64,000 nt of DNA from Saliniramus fredricksonii (GTDB taxonomy: Bacteria; Pseudomonadota; Alphaproteobacteria; Rhizobiales; Beijerinckiaceae). The stretch lies in NCBI RefSeq assembly GCF_900094735.1, contig NZ_FMBM01000002.1, positions 1,860,001 to 1,924,000 on the forward strand, given 5' to 3'. A model generated the notes under the pieces. It did no database searches and was not told the DNA's origin. It was given only the letters and a program-made list of their open reading frames with translations. A program made the translations under genes and the position numbers. Shown in pieces: positions 45,342 through 54,905 of this stretch (its first letter is position 1; every line of letters begins with the position of its first letter).

Positions 45342-47390
45342 TCACGCCAGCCCGCGCTTTTCCAGCAATGGCCCGACATCGGGCAGGCGGTCGCGGAAGC
45401 CGCGGTAGGCGTCTTCCGGATCGCGCAGATTGCCCGCAGCATAGATGAAATCATGCAGCCGGCGTGCCACCTGCGGGTCGAAGGGATCGCCCGCCTCGGT
45501 GAAAGCGGCAAACGCGTCGGCATCGAGCACTTCCGACCACAGATACGAGTAGTACCCGGCGGAATAGCCTTCGCCCGCGAAGATGTGCTGGAAATGCGGG
45601 CTGCGGTGGCGCATCTCGATCGCATCCGGCATGCCGATCCGCGCGAGGGCGGCGCGCTCGAAGGCGATGGGATCGGCTGCGGCATCTGCGGCATTGGCGT
45701 GCATGTCGAGATCGACCAGCGCGCTCGCGCAATATTCCACCGTGGCGAAACCCTGGTTGAAATTGCGCGCTGCCGCGAGGCGATCGCGCAGTTCCGCGGG
45801 CATCGGCTTGCCGGTCCGTGCATGCACGGCGAAGCGCTCGAGAATTTCGGGGACCTCCAGCCAGTGCTCGTAGAGCTGCGAGGGCAGTTCCACGAAATCG
45901 CGCGAGACGTTCGTGCCTGCGAGCGACGGATAGGTCACGTCGGACAAAAGCCCGTGCAGGGCGTGGCCGAATTCATGGAACAGCGTGCGCGCGTCATCGA
46001 ATGACAGAAGCGCCGGCTCACCCTCTGCGGGAGCCGAGAAGTTCATCACGTTGACGATGATCGGGCGCACGCGTTCGTCGAGATTGCGCTGGCCGCGATA
46101 GCTCGAGGCCCAGGCGCCGGAACGCTTGGAGGCGCGCGCGAAATAATCGCCGTAGAACAGCCCCATATGCGCGCCATCCGCGTCGCGCACCTCCCAGGCC
46201 CGGATATCGGGATGGTAGACGGGGACATCGTCGCGCGGCGTGAATTGGAGGCCGAACAGGCGCTGCGCCACATGGAAGGCAGCCTGGATGATGTTGTCGA
46301 GCTGGAAATACGGCTTGATCTCGGCCTCTTCGAGCGCATGGGCGCGCTGGCGCTCCTTCTCGGCGTAATAACGCCAATCCCAGGGCGCAATCGCATCATT
46401 GGCGCCCTCCGCCCGGGCCAGGGCGGCGAGCGCCTCGCGCTCTGCATCGGCGCGCGCCACGGCGGGCTGCCAGACGCGGCTCAACAGATCCGCCACGGCT
46501 TCCGGCGTCTTCGCCATGGTATCGTCGAGCTTGTAGGCGGCGTAATCGGCGTAGCCCAGAAGCTTGGCCCGCTCGTCGCGCAGGCGCAAGGTCTCGCTCA
46601 TGATGGCGGCATTGTCATGCGCGGTGCCGTCACCGCGCATGGTCCAGCCGCGAAATGCCTTCTCGCGCAGATCGCGGCGCGACGAGAATTGCAGGAACGG
46701 CTCGATCGAGGAACGCGCCAGCGTGATCACATACCGCCCCTCCCCCAGGCCGCGATCGCGCGCCGCGCGGGCCGCCGCCCGGATCACGAAATCGGGCAGG
46801 CCCGCGAGATCCGCCGCCCCTTCCAGCATGAGCGTGAAGCCGCTCTCATCGGCCAGCACGTTCTGCGAGAAGGCAGTGCCGAGCTCGGCGAGACGCTGCG
46901 CGATTTCCGCCAGCCGCGCGCGCTCCGCCTCGCCCAGATGCGCGCCGGCGCGGGTGAAGCCGAGATGATAGCGCTCGACCAGGCGGATCTGCTCAGGCGT
47001 CAGGCCGGCGCTTTCGCGCGCCTCGAAGATCGCGGCGATCCGCGCAAACAGCTTCGGATCGAGATAGATCGCGCTCGAATGCCGCGAGAGCTTCGGCGCG
47101 ATCTCGCGCTCGATCTTCTGGATCTCGGGATTGGTATGCGCCCCCGACAGATTGAAGAACACGCCGGCGGTGCGCTTCAGGCGCTCGCCTGCGCGCTCCA
47201 TCGCGGCGATCGTATTGTCGAAATCCGGATCAACCGCCTGATCGCGGATCGCGTCCACCTCCCCCCGGTGCTCCGCCAGCGCGATCTCGAAAGCCGGCGG
47301 GAAATGCTCGGGCGCGATCTTCGCAAAGGGCGGTGCGGCGAAGGGGGTATCCCAGTCGGCAAGCAACGGATTGGCGGCAACATCCTGCAT
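45342..47390 (-). CDS. M3-family oligopeptidase (Dcp/PrlC-type)
   Basis: A 682-residue thimet-type zinc peptidase. The zinc site is LFHEFGHALHG, and the second ligand glutamate follows in RDFVELPSQLYEHW. The closing block YSAGYYSYLWSEVLDADAFAAF is typical of dipeptidyl carboxypeptidase/oligopeptidase A. It cleaves short peptides in the cytoplasm; no signal peptide. The ATG at 47390 follows AAGGAG; the TTG at 47408 would place the start before the ribosome binding site. Confidence 0.9.
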   Translation of the reverse strand: MQDVAANPLLADWDTPFAAPPFAKIAPEHFPPAFEIALAEHRGEVDAIRDQAVDPDFDNTIAAMERAGERLKRTAGVFFNLSGAHTNPEIQKIEREIAPKLSRHSSAIYLDPKLFARIAAIFEARESAGLTPEQIRLVERYHLGFTRAGAHLGEAERARLAEIAQRLAELGTAFSQNVLADESGFTLMLEGAADLAGLPDFVIRAAARAARDRGLGEGRYVITLARSSIEPFLQFSSRRDLREKAFRGWTMRGDGTAHDNAAIMSETLRLRDERAKLLGYADYAAYKLDDTMAKTPEAVADLLSRVWQPAVARADAEREALAALARAEGANDAIAPWDWRYYAEKERQRAHALEEAEIKPYFQLDNIIQAAFHVAQRLFGLQFTPRDDVPVYHPDIRAWEVRDADGAHMGLFYGDYFARASKRSGAWASSYRGQRNLDERVRPIIVNVMNFSAPAEGEPALLSFDDARTLFHEFGHALHGLLSDVTYPSLAGTNVSRDFVELPSQLYEHWLEVPEILERFAVHARTGKPMPAELRDRLAAARNFNQGFATVEYCASALVDLDMHANAADAAADPIAFERAALARIGMPDAIEMRHRSPHFQHIFAGEGYSAGYYSYLWSEVLDADAFAAFTEAGDPFDPQVARRLHDFIYAAGNLRDPEDAYRGFRDRLPDVGPLLEKRGLA

Positions 47391-47471
47391 CGAGCGTGTC
47401 TCCTTCAACGATCACGCTCGTTGCATAGCATGTTTGCGCTGCAACCCAAGCTCCGGCATCGTCGCAGCCGC

Positions 47472-48380
47472 TCAGGGGCGGTCATCCGGGAGGAATTCCT
47501 GACGCGCGGATTTCACCTCGCGCACGAGGAAATCCATCGTGGCGCGGATGCGGGCGATATCCTTGAGGTCGGCATGGACGATCAGCCAGTAGGCGCGCGT
47601 GAATGTCGCCTTCTCCGGCAGGATCTGGACCAGCCGGGAATCAGCCGCAGCGACGTAATAGGGCAGGACCACCACGCCGGCACCGGCCAGGGCCGCCTGC
47701 ATCTGGGCGACGAGCGAGGAGCTCTGCAACTTGGCCCGCATGCCCTTGGAGACTTCGTCGAGATAATCGAGCTCGGGGGTGAAGATCAGATCATCGATAT
47801 AGCCGATGACGGTGTGATCCTGAAGATCGTCGGGCTCGTTGATCGGCTTGTGCGCATCGAGATAGGCCTGTGTGGCGAAGACGCCGAGCCTGTAATCCGT
47901 GAGGCGCCGGGCGACGATCTTGCCCTCTTTCGGAGGCGCGAGCGAAATCGCGATATCGGCCTCGCGCTTGGAAAGCGACAGGAGGCGCGGCATGGCCACG
48001 ATCTGCATTTCGAGATCGGGATATTGCTCACCGAGATTGGCGGTGCGCGGGGCGAGGAACATGGCGCCGAACCCGTCCGGCGCCCCGATGCGAACCGTGC
48101 CTGACAGGGCGAGATCCGCACCTCCGATCTCACTGGAGACGGCGAGCGCCTGCGTCTCGATCGCCTCCGCCTTCGAGAGCAGCCTCTCGCCATGCTCGGT
48201 CAGGGCATAGCCTTGCGGGCGGCGCTCGAACAGCTTGGCCTTGAGGGCGTCTTCCAGCGCGGTGATGCGGCGCGATACGGTTGCATGATCAGCGCCCAGC
48301 CGCCTCGCGGCCACGGTCAGTCGACCGACCCGCGCCACGGCCAGAAAAAAGCGCAGATCGTCCCAATCGAAACGGCTCAT
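47472..48380 (-). CDS. LysR family transcriptional regulator
   Basis: A 302-residue LysR regulator. The winged helix-turn-helix lies at the N-terminus (FLAVARVGRLTVAARRLGADHATVSRRITALEDAL), followed by a linker helix and a periplasmic-binding-protein-like effector domain. It begins MSRFDWDDLRFFLAVARV, similar to the GcvA/AmpR-like subgroup with early tryptophan. Target and ligand are unknown; the adjacent palindrome suggests autoregulation. Confidence 0.87.
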   Translation of the reverse strand: MSRFDWDDLRFFLAVARVGRLTVAARRLGADHATVSRRITALEDALKAKLFERRPQGYALTEHGERLLSKAEAIETQALAVSSEIGGADLALSGTVRIGAPDGFGAMFLAPRTANLGEQYPDLEMQIVAMPRLLSLSKREADIAISLAPPKEGKIVARRLTDYRLGVFATQAYLDAHKPINEPDDLQDHTVIGYIDDLIFTPELDYLDEVSKGMRAKLQSSSLVAQMQAALAGAGVVVLPYYVAAADSRLVQILPEKATFTRAYWLIVHADLKDIARIRATMDFLVREVKSARQEFLPDDRP

Positions 48381-48446
48381 GACTTCACTCCAAAGCGTGC
48401 GTTATTGAATTACGTAAATGCGCACGTCGTTAGGAGCATTTGTCGT

Positions 48447-48462
48447 ATATCTGTGCAGATAT
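48447..48462. promoter_or_regulatory. Palindrome upstream of lysR, candidate operator
   Basis: ATATCTG (48447-48453), TG, CAGATAT (48456-48462) is a perfect 16-base dyad 67 bases before the lysR start. It satisfies the T-N11-A rule of LysR boxes. A wider dyad, CGTGCG (48396-48401) and CGCACG (48421-48426), lies between it and the gene. Confidence 0.45.
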
Positions 48463-48585
48463 CGCAATAATATTGTCATGACCGATACGCGGTACACCCA
48501 TGCGTACAACGCAGGGCAGCGCCCGCCAATCTCCACCGGTCGCACCTATGCTGCAACGCGGCAAGTCTTTGACACATGGCTTCTT

Positions 48586-48755
48586 TCACGCCTGCAGGGG
48601 TTGCGCTACGTCATGCGCTTTCGGCTCGTACACAAGATCGTCACCGCGCCGGATCCGGAAGAAAATTGCATACAATACCGGCACGGCGATCAGGGTGAGT
48701 ACGCTGGCGAAGGCCAGGCCGGCCATGATCGTCACCGCCATATTGGCGAAAAAAC
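48586..48755 (-). pseudogene. Out-of-frame C-terminal segment of the RND transporter gene
   Basis: On the minus strand, after the T6 run (A6 at 48749-48754 on the + strand), the other reading frame continues the RND protein exactly as expected: FFANMAVTIMAGLAFASV, then LTLIAVPVLYAIFFRIRR, closing at a TGA at 48586-48588. Removing one T restores a single open frame. The segment encodes the last membrane helix and the C-terminal tail. See the RND entry. Confidence 0.8.
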
Positions 48756-51679
48756 GCGTCCGTCAGAAGCGGAGCCATGCCCAGAATCGTCGTCACTGCC
48801 GCGAGCGTCACCGGCCGCAGACGGCTGACGGAGGCATCCACGAGCGCCTTGAAGCGCTCGCGCCCCGAGGCGATCTGCGCATCGATCTCGTCCACAAGCA
48901 CGATCGCGTTCTTCATCAGCATGCCCGACAGGCTGAGGAAGCCGAGCAATGCCATGAAGCCGAAGGCGAGCCCGGAGCCGAGCAGACCCAGAACCACACC
49001 GCAGACCGACATCGGCACCACCAGCCAGATGATCAGCGGCTGCCGGACCCTGCCAAAGAGCAGAATCGAAATGATCAGCATCACGAGGAATCCCAGCGGC
49101 AATTGCCGGCCGAGCGATTCCTCCGCTTCGGCCGAGGCTTCATATTCACCGCCCCATTCCAGGCGATAACCCGGCGGCAGTTCGATCGTCTCGATCGCAT
49201 CGAGGATTCGCCCGCGCGCCTCGTCGGCCGTCAGGCCCGGCAGGGGATCGGCCTGAACCGTGAGCGTGCGCACCCGGTCGCGTCGGCGGATCAGTGTCTC
49301 CTCCGCGACCAGTTCGAAGCCATCGACGATCTGCGCGACGGGCACGAAGGCGCCGCCGCGGGTGCTGGCGACAAGGCGATCCTGCAACTGGCCGGGATCA
49401 AGGCGTTCGCGCTCCGGCGGACGCGCGATGATGGGGATCAGTTCCTCGCCCTCACGATAGGTGCCCGCGCGCACCCCGGTGGTCGAAAAGTTCATCACCT
49501 GCGCAAGATCGGCCCGCCCCAGACCCGCAATGCGGGCGCGCTCTTCGTTGAAGACGGGCGCGATAACCATCTGGCGTTGCCGCCAGTCCTGGCGAATATC
49601 GATCAATCCGCCATCGGCGCGCATGCGGCCAGCGGCTTCCTCACCCAGCCTGCGCAACGTCGCGGCATCAGGTCCCGAGAACCGCGCCTCGATCCGCGCG
49701 CCGCCCCCCGGCCCGAAGAACAGGCGTTCGGTCCGGATTTCGGCTTGCGGGAAATCGACGCCCAGATCCGCCCGCAGACGCGCGGCCAGGGGATCGATCA
49801 TCGCGCGATCCTCCACCCGCACGATGAGTTGGCCATAGGCCGTATTCGGCTGCTCCGGCGCATAGGTCAGCATGAACCGCGCCGCGCCGCGCCCGACGAA
49901 GCTCGCCACCGAGACGACGCCCTCCTCCTGCATCACCCGTTGCGTAATCTCATCGATGTCGCGCGCCGTGGCGCGGATATCGGCGCCCTGGGGAAGCGTG
50001 TAATTGACGTAGAAGAGCGGCGTGTTCGATTCCGGGAAGAAGGCCTGATCGACGAACTGGAACGCCCAGATGCTCGCCCCCGTCATCCCCACCAGCAGCA
50101 CGACCGTGAGCATACGCACCCGCAATGCCCCGCGCAGGACGGCGCTGTAGATCCGGTAGATCAGCCCCGCATAGGGATCGCGCTCGCGCGAATCCGGTGC
50201 CACCTTCAGAAGATAGCAGCCGAAGAGCGGCGTCACGGTGATGGCGAGCACCCAGCTCAGCAGCAGCGAAATGCCGATGACCGCAAAGAGCGAGAACAGG
50301 AATTCCCCCGTCGCATCCGGCGAAAGGCCGATTCCGGAAAACGCCATGATGCCGATCACCGTCGCACCCAGAAGCGGCACCTGGGTGCGTCTGGCCGCCT
50401 CCCGCGCCGCCTCGCGGGCCTTCTCGCCGCGCTGCATGTTGATGAGCATGCCCTCCGCCACGACGATGGCGTTATCGACCAGCATCCCCATGGCGATGAT
50501 CAGCGCGCCGAGCGAGATCCGCTCCATCTCGATATTGAACACGCGCATGAAGAAGACAGTGCCCAGCACCGTCAAAAGCAGCGTCGCCCCCACGACCATG
50601 CCCACGCGCCAGCCCATGAACAGCATCAGCACCGCGATCACGATGACGACCGACATGGCGAGATTGACGATGAAATCGTTGATCGCTTCGTCCACGACCC
50701 GGTGCTGCTCGTAGATCGGGTGGATTTCCACCCCCACTGGCAGACGGTCCTCGATGGCGCGCAGATGCGCCTCCACCGCCTGGCCGACGGCGACGATGTT
50801 GCTGTCGGCCACGCCCGAGACCGCCAGGGTGAAGGCGGGCATGCCGTTGAAGCGCACCAGTTGATCGGGGATCTCGACGGGCTCGCGGGTGATTTCGGCG
50901 ATATCGACGAGGCTCAGCTGCTCGGTCGTGCCCGGACGCCCGACGCGCAGCGCCTCAATGGCGCGCACCGTGTCGAGGCCGGGGCGCACGGCCACGCGCA
51001 GGCGCGCATCCCCGACCCGCGTGGCGCCCGCCGGTTCGGCGGCGTTCTCGGACTGGATCGTGGCGAGGATCTGATCGACGGAAATGCCCAGACTCGCCAG
51101 GCGCTCGTTCGAGACCTCGATATAGATGGCCTCCTCGCGCTCGCCGTCGGTGGCGACCTTGGCGACATCGGGGACGGTGAGCACTTCCCGGCGCAGGAAT
51201 TTCGCGATCTCGCGCTTCTCGCGCGCGGAGAAGCCGGGCGTGGTCACCGCATAGAAGATGCCGAAAACATCGCCGAAATCATCATTGACGACGGAGGGCC
51301 CCGCGCCGTTGGGCAGGCGGCGCTGGGCATCACCGACCTTGCGGCGCAACTCGTCCCAGATCTGGGGGAGCTGCGTGCCGTCATAGGTCATCTTGATCTC
51401 GACCTCGATCTCCGACATGCCCGGCATCGATTTCGAGGTGACGCGATCGAGCTGCGGCATCTGCTGGATGGCGGATTCCAGCCGCTCGGTGACCTCTTCC
51501 TCCACCTCCTCCGCCGTGGCGCCGGGATATTCGGTGAGCACCACCGCCTGCTTGATGGTGAAGGACGGGTCTTCCAGCCGTCCCACGGTCAGAAGCCCCC
51601 AGATCCCGCCGAGCAGGCAGATCAGCACGATGATCCAGGTATTGACCGGCTTGTCGATGGCCGCGCGCGCGATATCCAT
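48641..51679 (-). CDS. RND efflux transporter (AcrB/HAE-type), frameshifted near the C-terminus
   Basis: A 1012-residue inner-membrane proton-driven pump of the AcrB-like family, best matched to the group that starts MDIARAAIDKPVNTW. It has the first TM helix, the large periplasmic loops, and the family block GATLLLTVLGTVFFMRVFNIEMERISLGALIIAMGMLVDNAIVVAEG. The frame ends abnormally: after ILGMAPLLTDAFF the encoded tail RQYGGDDHGRPGLRQ is unlike any RND protein, while the correct tail is in another frame (48586-48755). The last membrane helix is therefore lost. It is the third gene of the tetR-MFP-RND operon, 13 bases after the MFP gene. Confidence 0.88.
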   Translation of the reverse strand: MDIARAAIDKPVNTWIIVLICLLGGIWGLLTVGRLEDPSFTIKQAVVLTEYPGATAEEVEEEVTERLESAIQQMPQLDRVTSKSMPGMSEIEVEIKMTYDGTQLPQIWDELRRKVGDAQRRLPNGAGPSVVNDDFGDVFGIFYAVTTPGFSAREKREIAKFLRREVLTVPDVAKVATDGEREEAIYIEVSNERLASLGISVDQILATIQSENAAEPAGATRVGDARLRVAVRPGLDTVRAIEALRVGRPGTTEQLSLVDIAEITREPVEIPDQLVRFNGMPAFTLAVSGVADSNIVAVGQAVEAHLRAIEDRLPVGVEIHPIYEQHRVVDEAINDFIVNLAMSVVIVIAVLMLFMGWRVGMVVGATLLLTVLGTVFFMRVFNIEMERISLGALIIAMGMLVDNAIVVAEGMLINMQRGEKAREAAREAARRTQVPLLGATVIGIMAFSGIGLSPDATGEFLFSLFAVIGISLLLSWVLAITVTPLFGCYLLKVAPDSRERDPYAGLIYRIYSAVLRGALRVRMLTVVLLVGMTGASIWAFQFVDQAFFPESNTPLFYVNYTLPQGADIRATARDIDEITQRVMQEEGVVSVASFVGRGAARFMLTYAPEQPNTAYGQLIVRVEDRAMIDPLAARLRADLGVDFPQAEIRTERLFFGPGGGARIEARFSGPDAATLRRLGEEAAGRMRADGGLIDIRQDWRQRQMVIAPVFNEERARIAGLGRADLAQVMNFSTTGVRAGTYREGEELIPIIARPPERERLDPGQLQDRLVASTRGGAFVPVAQIVDGFELVAEETLIRRRDRVRTLTVQADPLPGLTADEARGRILDAIETIELPPGYRLEWGGEYEASAEAEESLGRQLPLGFLVMLIISILLFGRVRQPLIIWLVVPMSVCGVVLGLLGSGLAFGFMALLGFLSLSGMLMKNAIVLVDEIDAQIASGRERFKALVDASVSRLRPVTLAAVTTILGMAPLLTDAFFRQYGGDDHGRPGLRQRTHPDRRAGIVCNFLPDPAR

Positions 51680-51692
51680 GGGGTGACGCCCT

Positions 51693-52826
51693 TCAGAAGC
51701 TCTCGAAGGGGCGCACGCGCATGCCCTCGCGCATCAGATGCGCACCTGCCGCGACGACCCGCTCGCCCGGCGCCACACCGTCACGCACGGCGATACGATC
51801 CTCACCCACATTGCCGAGCGCGACCTCCCGTGGGGCCACACGCTGCGTATCCGGATCGTAGACCCAGATGCGAAAATCGCCCCCGGGATCCGTATCAATG
51901 GCCGAGACCGGCAGCGTCATCATCTCCTGCGCCCTGGCAGCGGCGAGGCTGACGCGCACGGAGACGGTCATGCCCGGCAGGATCGTGCCGTCGAAGGGCA
52001 CGTCGAGGGCGAGCGTCACCTCGTAGGTCTGGGCGATGGCGTCGGGCTCGGTCGCGTGTTCGCGATAGGTCAGCGGCAGCGGCTCATCGGGGCGATCGGG
52101 AAAGACCGCCTCGATACGAAACATGTCCGGGTTGGAGACAAGGCCGATGACGCTCTCCGGCACGTTGATATGCACCCGCAATTCCGTCACGTCCTGCACC
52201 CGCACGATGGGCGTGCCCGCCTGCACATTGGCGTAAGGATCGGCGATCCGGCGCGTCACCAGCGCGTCGAAGGGCGCGGCGATGGTGGTGTGGTCGCGGT
52301 TGCGCTCGGCATTGTCGAGGGCGACGCGGCGCAGCCGGTATTCGATTTCGGATTGCTCGAAAGCCGCCGTCGAGATCGACTCGCGGGCGACGAGTTCGCG
52401 CTTGCGTTCGATGTCGCGCTCGGCGAGATCGTATTGCAGCTGCGCCTCGCGCAGGGCGAGTTCGTAATCATCCGGCTCCAGCGTCGCGATGGTCTCGCCC
52501 TCGGCGACGAGGGCGCCCTGGCGCACCGGGATATCCGCGATCCGCCCGCCGACCTGGAAGGAGAGATCCACCGTCGAGACCGCATCGACGCGCCCGACGA
52601 AGCGCCGCGCGGTCAGATCCTCCGTTTCCCCCGCCGTGATCAGCCGCACGGGCCGGATCAGCTCCGCCTCTTCGATCGCAGCCCCCTCCTGACAGGCGGC
52701 AAGGCCGAGCGTGGCGAGGGCGATGAAGGCCAAAGGGCGCAGCAAGGGGCGCAGGAAGCGGCGCAAGACGGGGCGCAGGAAGCGGCGCGTGCGGTCATCC
52801 AAAGTGTTGCCGTCAGTCGTTGTCAT
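51693..52826 (-). CDS. RND periplasmic adaptor (membrane fusion protein) lipoprotein
   Basis: A 377-residue MFP. The N-terminal basic segment (repeats of RRFLRP) is followed by a hydrophobic stretch and the lipobox LGLAAC. The mature protein has the barrel-sandwich start RRFVGRVDAVSTVDLSFQVGGRIADIPV, a helical hairpin (about 140-180) and the beta-barrel VRVQDVTELRVHINVPESVI. It links the RND pump to an outer-membrane channel, which is not encoded here. The start at 52826 overlaps the end of tetR by 14 bases and has AGGAGG upstream. Confidence 0.88.
   Translation of the reverse strand: MTTTDGNTLDDRTRRFLRPVLRRFLRPLLRPLAFIALATLGLAACQEGAAIEEAELIRPVRLITAGETEDLTARRFVGRVDAVSTVDLSFQVGGRIADIPVRQGALVAEGETIATLEPDDYELALREAQLQYDLAERDIERKRELVARESISTAAFEQSEIEYRLRRVALDNAERNRDHTTIAAPFDALVTRRIADPYANVQAGTPIVRVQDVTELRVHINVPESVIGLVSNPDMFRIEAVFPDRPDEPLPLTYREHATEPDAIAQTYEVTLALDVPFDGTILPGMTVSVRVSLAAARAQEMMTLPVSAIDTDPGGDFRIWVYDPDTQRVAPREVALGNVGEDRIAVRDGVAPGERVVAAGAHLMREGMRVRPFESF
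52747..52794 (-). repeat. 24-base tandem repeat in the MFP N-terminal region
   Basis: On the + strand GGGGCGCAGGAAGCGGCGC occurs twice with a 24-base period, with a third degenerate copy before it. It encodes the repeated octapeptide RRFLRP(V/L)L just ahead of the MFP signal segment. Length differences between strains would be expected at such a repeat. Confidence 0.6.
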
Positions 52827-53469
52827 CGGGGGCCTCCTGCGCGCTCGCATGATAAGGCGCGTCCGTTGCCAAAGCCTTGCCGGGTCGAAATGGCGCATCC
52901 GGCGCTTCCGCCATGGCGGCAAGGCGGGCGAACAGGCGCTCGCGCCGGTCCGCGTCATAGGGGGCGATGCCGAGAATGTGATGCAACATCATCCCGTCCG
53001 CCGCCGCGCAGAGCAGGAAGGCACGCTCCGGATCGCCGCATTCCGCCGCGAGCTGTTCGAGATGCGCGCCGATGGAGGCGCGCAGGGGCGCGAGCAGATC
53101 CGGGTTCTGCGCGCCGGCGGCGAGGATCGCCATGGCGACGGGCCGCTCGATATCGCACATGGCGCCACAGGCCGCGATCATGGCGCGAAGCGACGGATTC
53201 GGCCCGCCGGCAAATTCCGCCCGCAGCCGTTCGATCTCCGCCTCGAATTCCGCGATCAGCCGCTCGAGCATGCCCGCGATCAGCGCATCCTTGCCGGGAA
53301 AGTGATAGAGCACCCCGCCCTTGCTCACCCCGGCCTCGCGCGCAACCGCATCCAGCGTGACATGCCCCGCCCCGTCCCGCGCCGCGACGCGCTGCGCCGC
53401 ATCGAGAATTCCATCCCGCGCTGTCGCTGATTGCTGCATGAGCTCCCGCCTCGAACCTTCCTGCGACAT
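52813..53469 (-). CDS. TetR family transcriptional regulator
   Basis: A 218-residue TetR-type repressor. The helix-turn-helix reads GHVTLDAVAREAGVSKGGVLYHFPGKDALI; the rest is the helical ligand-binding domain, with the TetR_C-type end. It is the first gene of the efflux operon and is expected to repress it and release on binding a toxic compound. The start at 53469 gives MSQEGSRR; the ATG at 53439 (MQQSATARDG) has a better leader (GGGAGCTC) and is a good alternative. Confidence 0.85.
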   Translation of the reverse strand: MSQEGSRRELMQQSATARDGILDAAQRVAARDGAGHVTLDAVAREAGVSKGGVLYHFPGKDALIAGMLERLIAEFEAEIERLRAEFAGGPNPSLRAMIAACGAMCDIERPVAMAILAAGAQNPDLLAPLRASIGAHLEQLAAECGDPERAFLLCAAADGMMLHHILGIAPYDADRRERLFARLAAMAEAPDAPFRPGKALATDAPYHASAQEAPDDND

Positions 53470-53912
53470 TACCCGCCCGGATCAGCGCTTCGCGAAACGC
53501 ACGCGGCCTGCACGCCACCCGCCCCCAAAACCTGATTCGTCGCCTTCCCGCCACAAGCGGCGGATCACGGCATGACTTTACCGACCAGACGGTACAGTTC
53601 AGCAGGAGATAACCCGTGGAAGCGGCGCTGGCAAGGGGGATCACGCCGGTTTTTACGGCGGTGCAGCGAAGATTTGGTTTACGCGGGTGGGGATGGGGTG
53701 GATTTTTTGGGGATAGGGGATTGTGGGGAAAACGGAGGGGTTGTATTGGTATTAAAATGTGCGTGATTTTGCTCTCCCTTCAGGACCGCAATTTTCCTTA
53801 AACGTACGGTGCTCTTGTCAAGCAACTACGGGGTTTGCTCGGCAGAAGTTACGTACCCTATTAGAGGAAATCTGGCGCACTGTGGAAAAATCTGTGTGAT
53901 CGGACGCAAGCC
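53470..53912. other. Junction from core DNA into an AT-rich island
   Basis: About 440 bases with no supported gene. The first 250 are GC-rich like the core. From about 53745 the composition drops abruptly to AT-rich and stays so until about 55870. A G-rich tract runs at 53690-53740. It includes GATAGGGGA (53712-53720) and GGGG (53725-53728), which have an inverted match at 55935-55951. TTGTCA at 53815 could be a -35 element for the first island gene, but no good -10 is visible. Confidence 0.5.
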
Positions 53913-54905
53913 ATGAAATCAATAACATTTTTTAACAATAAAGGTGGGGTTGGAAAAACAACTCTTCTCTGCAATTTAGCGGCCTATTTCGCCACCGAAA
54001 TGCATATGAATGTACTAGTTATTGATGCGGATCCACAGTGCAATGCTACACAATACATGTTTGACGACAAACACCTGTCATATCTCTATGATGAAACCAG
54101 CACATTTACGATCTATAGCGTGGTTCGACCTCTTGCTCAGGGTCGCGGGTACTCGAAGGAAGTTAAGATACAACGAAGTAAGAATTTTGGTGTCGATGTT
54201 ATTCCTGGGGACCCCAGATTAGCCTTGACTGAGGATTTGCTAGCTCGAGATTGGGGATCTGCTACTTCCGGCGACACACGGGGTATTAGAACATCAGTAC
54301 TTTTTCTTGAACTACTTCAAAGATACAAACACTATGATTTAGTTTTTTTCGATGTTGGCCCTTCACTCGGATCTATTAATCGCGCTGTACTTTTGGGTAG
54401 CGATTATTTTTTAAGTCCGATGTCAACAGATATTTTTAGCTTAAAAGCTATTGAAAATATAGCAACCTGGTTTGCTGACTGGACCAAGAAATGGAAAAGT
54501 GGATTAGAAAATAGCGATGCTGATGAAGGAGATATTCCTGTTTATATTCCAGAATCAGTTACATTTCTTGGGTATGTTACTCAGCAGTACATGGCGAAGA
54601 AGGACACAACAGGCAATAGGCGCCCGGTATCAGCGTACGAGAAAATCATTTCTCAAGTTGATAATATAATTCGTGAAAATTTCCATGGCGGCATAAATCT
54701 ATTACATGATGAGCAAAACTATAACTTAGGAACAATCCCAAACTTATTTAGTTTAATTCCACTTTCACAATCAAGCCGAAAGCCAATATTTTCATTGGCA
54801 AGCGGAGATGGTGTGCGCGGAGCGCACTTTGCAAAGGTGAAAGATTCGAAGGTCATCTTTTCGGAGATATCTCGTCAGATCCTGAATAACCTGGAAGAAA
54901 AATGA
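53913..54905 (+). CDS. ParA-type Walker ATPase in an AT-rich island
   Basis: A 330-residue P-loop ATPase of the ParA/MinD type. The deviant Walker A is KGGVGKTT (10-17), the following strand is VLVIDADPQCNAT, and Walker B is LVFFDVGPSLGSINRA. A segment of about 170 residues after that has no clear ParA counterpart, and the ParB partner of a partition system is missing. Its stop overlaps the start of the SIR2-domain gene (ATGA). Codon usage is AT-biased and unlike the neighbours. The likely role is the regulator or sensor of a two-gene defence module rather than plasmid partition. Confidence 0.8.
   Translation: MKSITFFNNKGGVGKTTLLCNLAAYFATEMHMNVLVIDADPQCNATQYMFDDKHLSYLYDETSTFTIYSVVRPLAQGRGYSKEVKIQRSKNFGVDVIPGDPRLALTEDLLARDWGSATSGDTRGIRTSVLFLELLQRYKHYDLVFFDVGPSLGSINRAVLLGSDYFLSPMSTDIFSLKAIENIATWFADWTKKWKSGLENSDADEGDIPVYIPESVTFLGYVTQQYMAKKDTTGNRRPVSAYEKIISQVDNIIRENFHGGINLLHDEQNYNLGTIPNLFSLIPLSQSSRKPIFSLASGDGVRGAHFAKVKDSKVIFSEISRQILNNLEEK

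Noticed and set aside
48500-51952. 1150-codon + strand open frame opposite the RND gene
   Set aside because: The longest frame of the window, but HDRQ-rich without any motif, while the minus strand encodes a clear RND pump.
53572-53766. 64-codon + strand frame at the island junction
   Set aside because: Spans the composition break, Arg/Gly-rich, no ribosome binding site and no recognisable feature.
53913-54905. Plasmid-type partition locus
   Set aside because: No ParB gene or parS-like repeats adjoin the ParA-type gene; its partner by overlap is a SIR2 protein.
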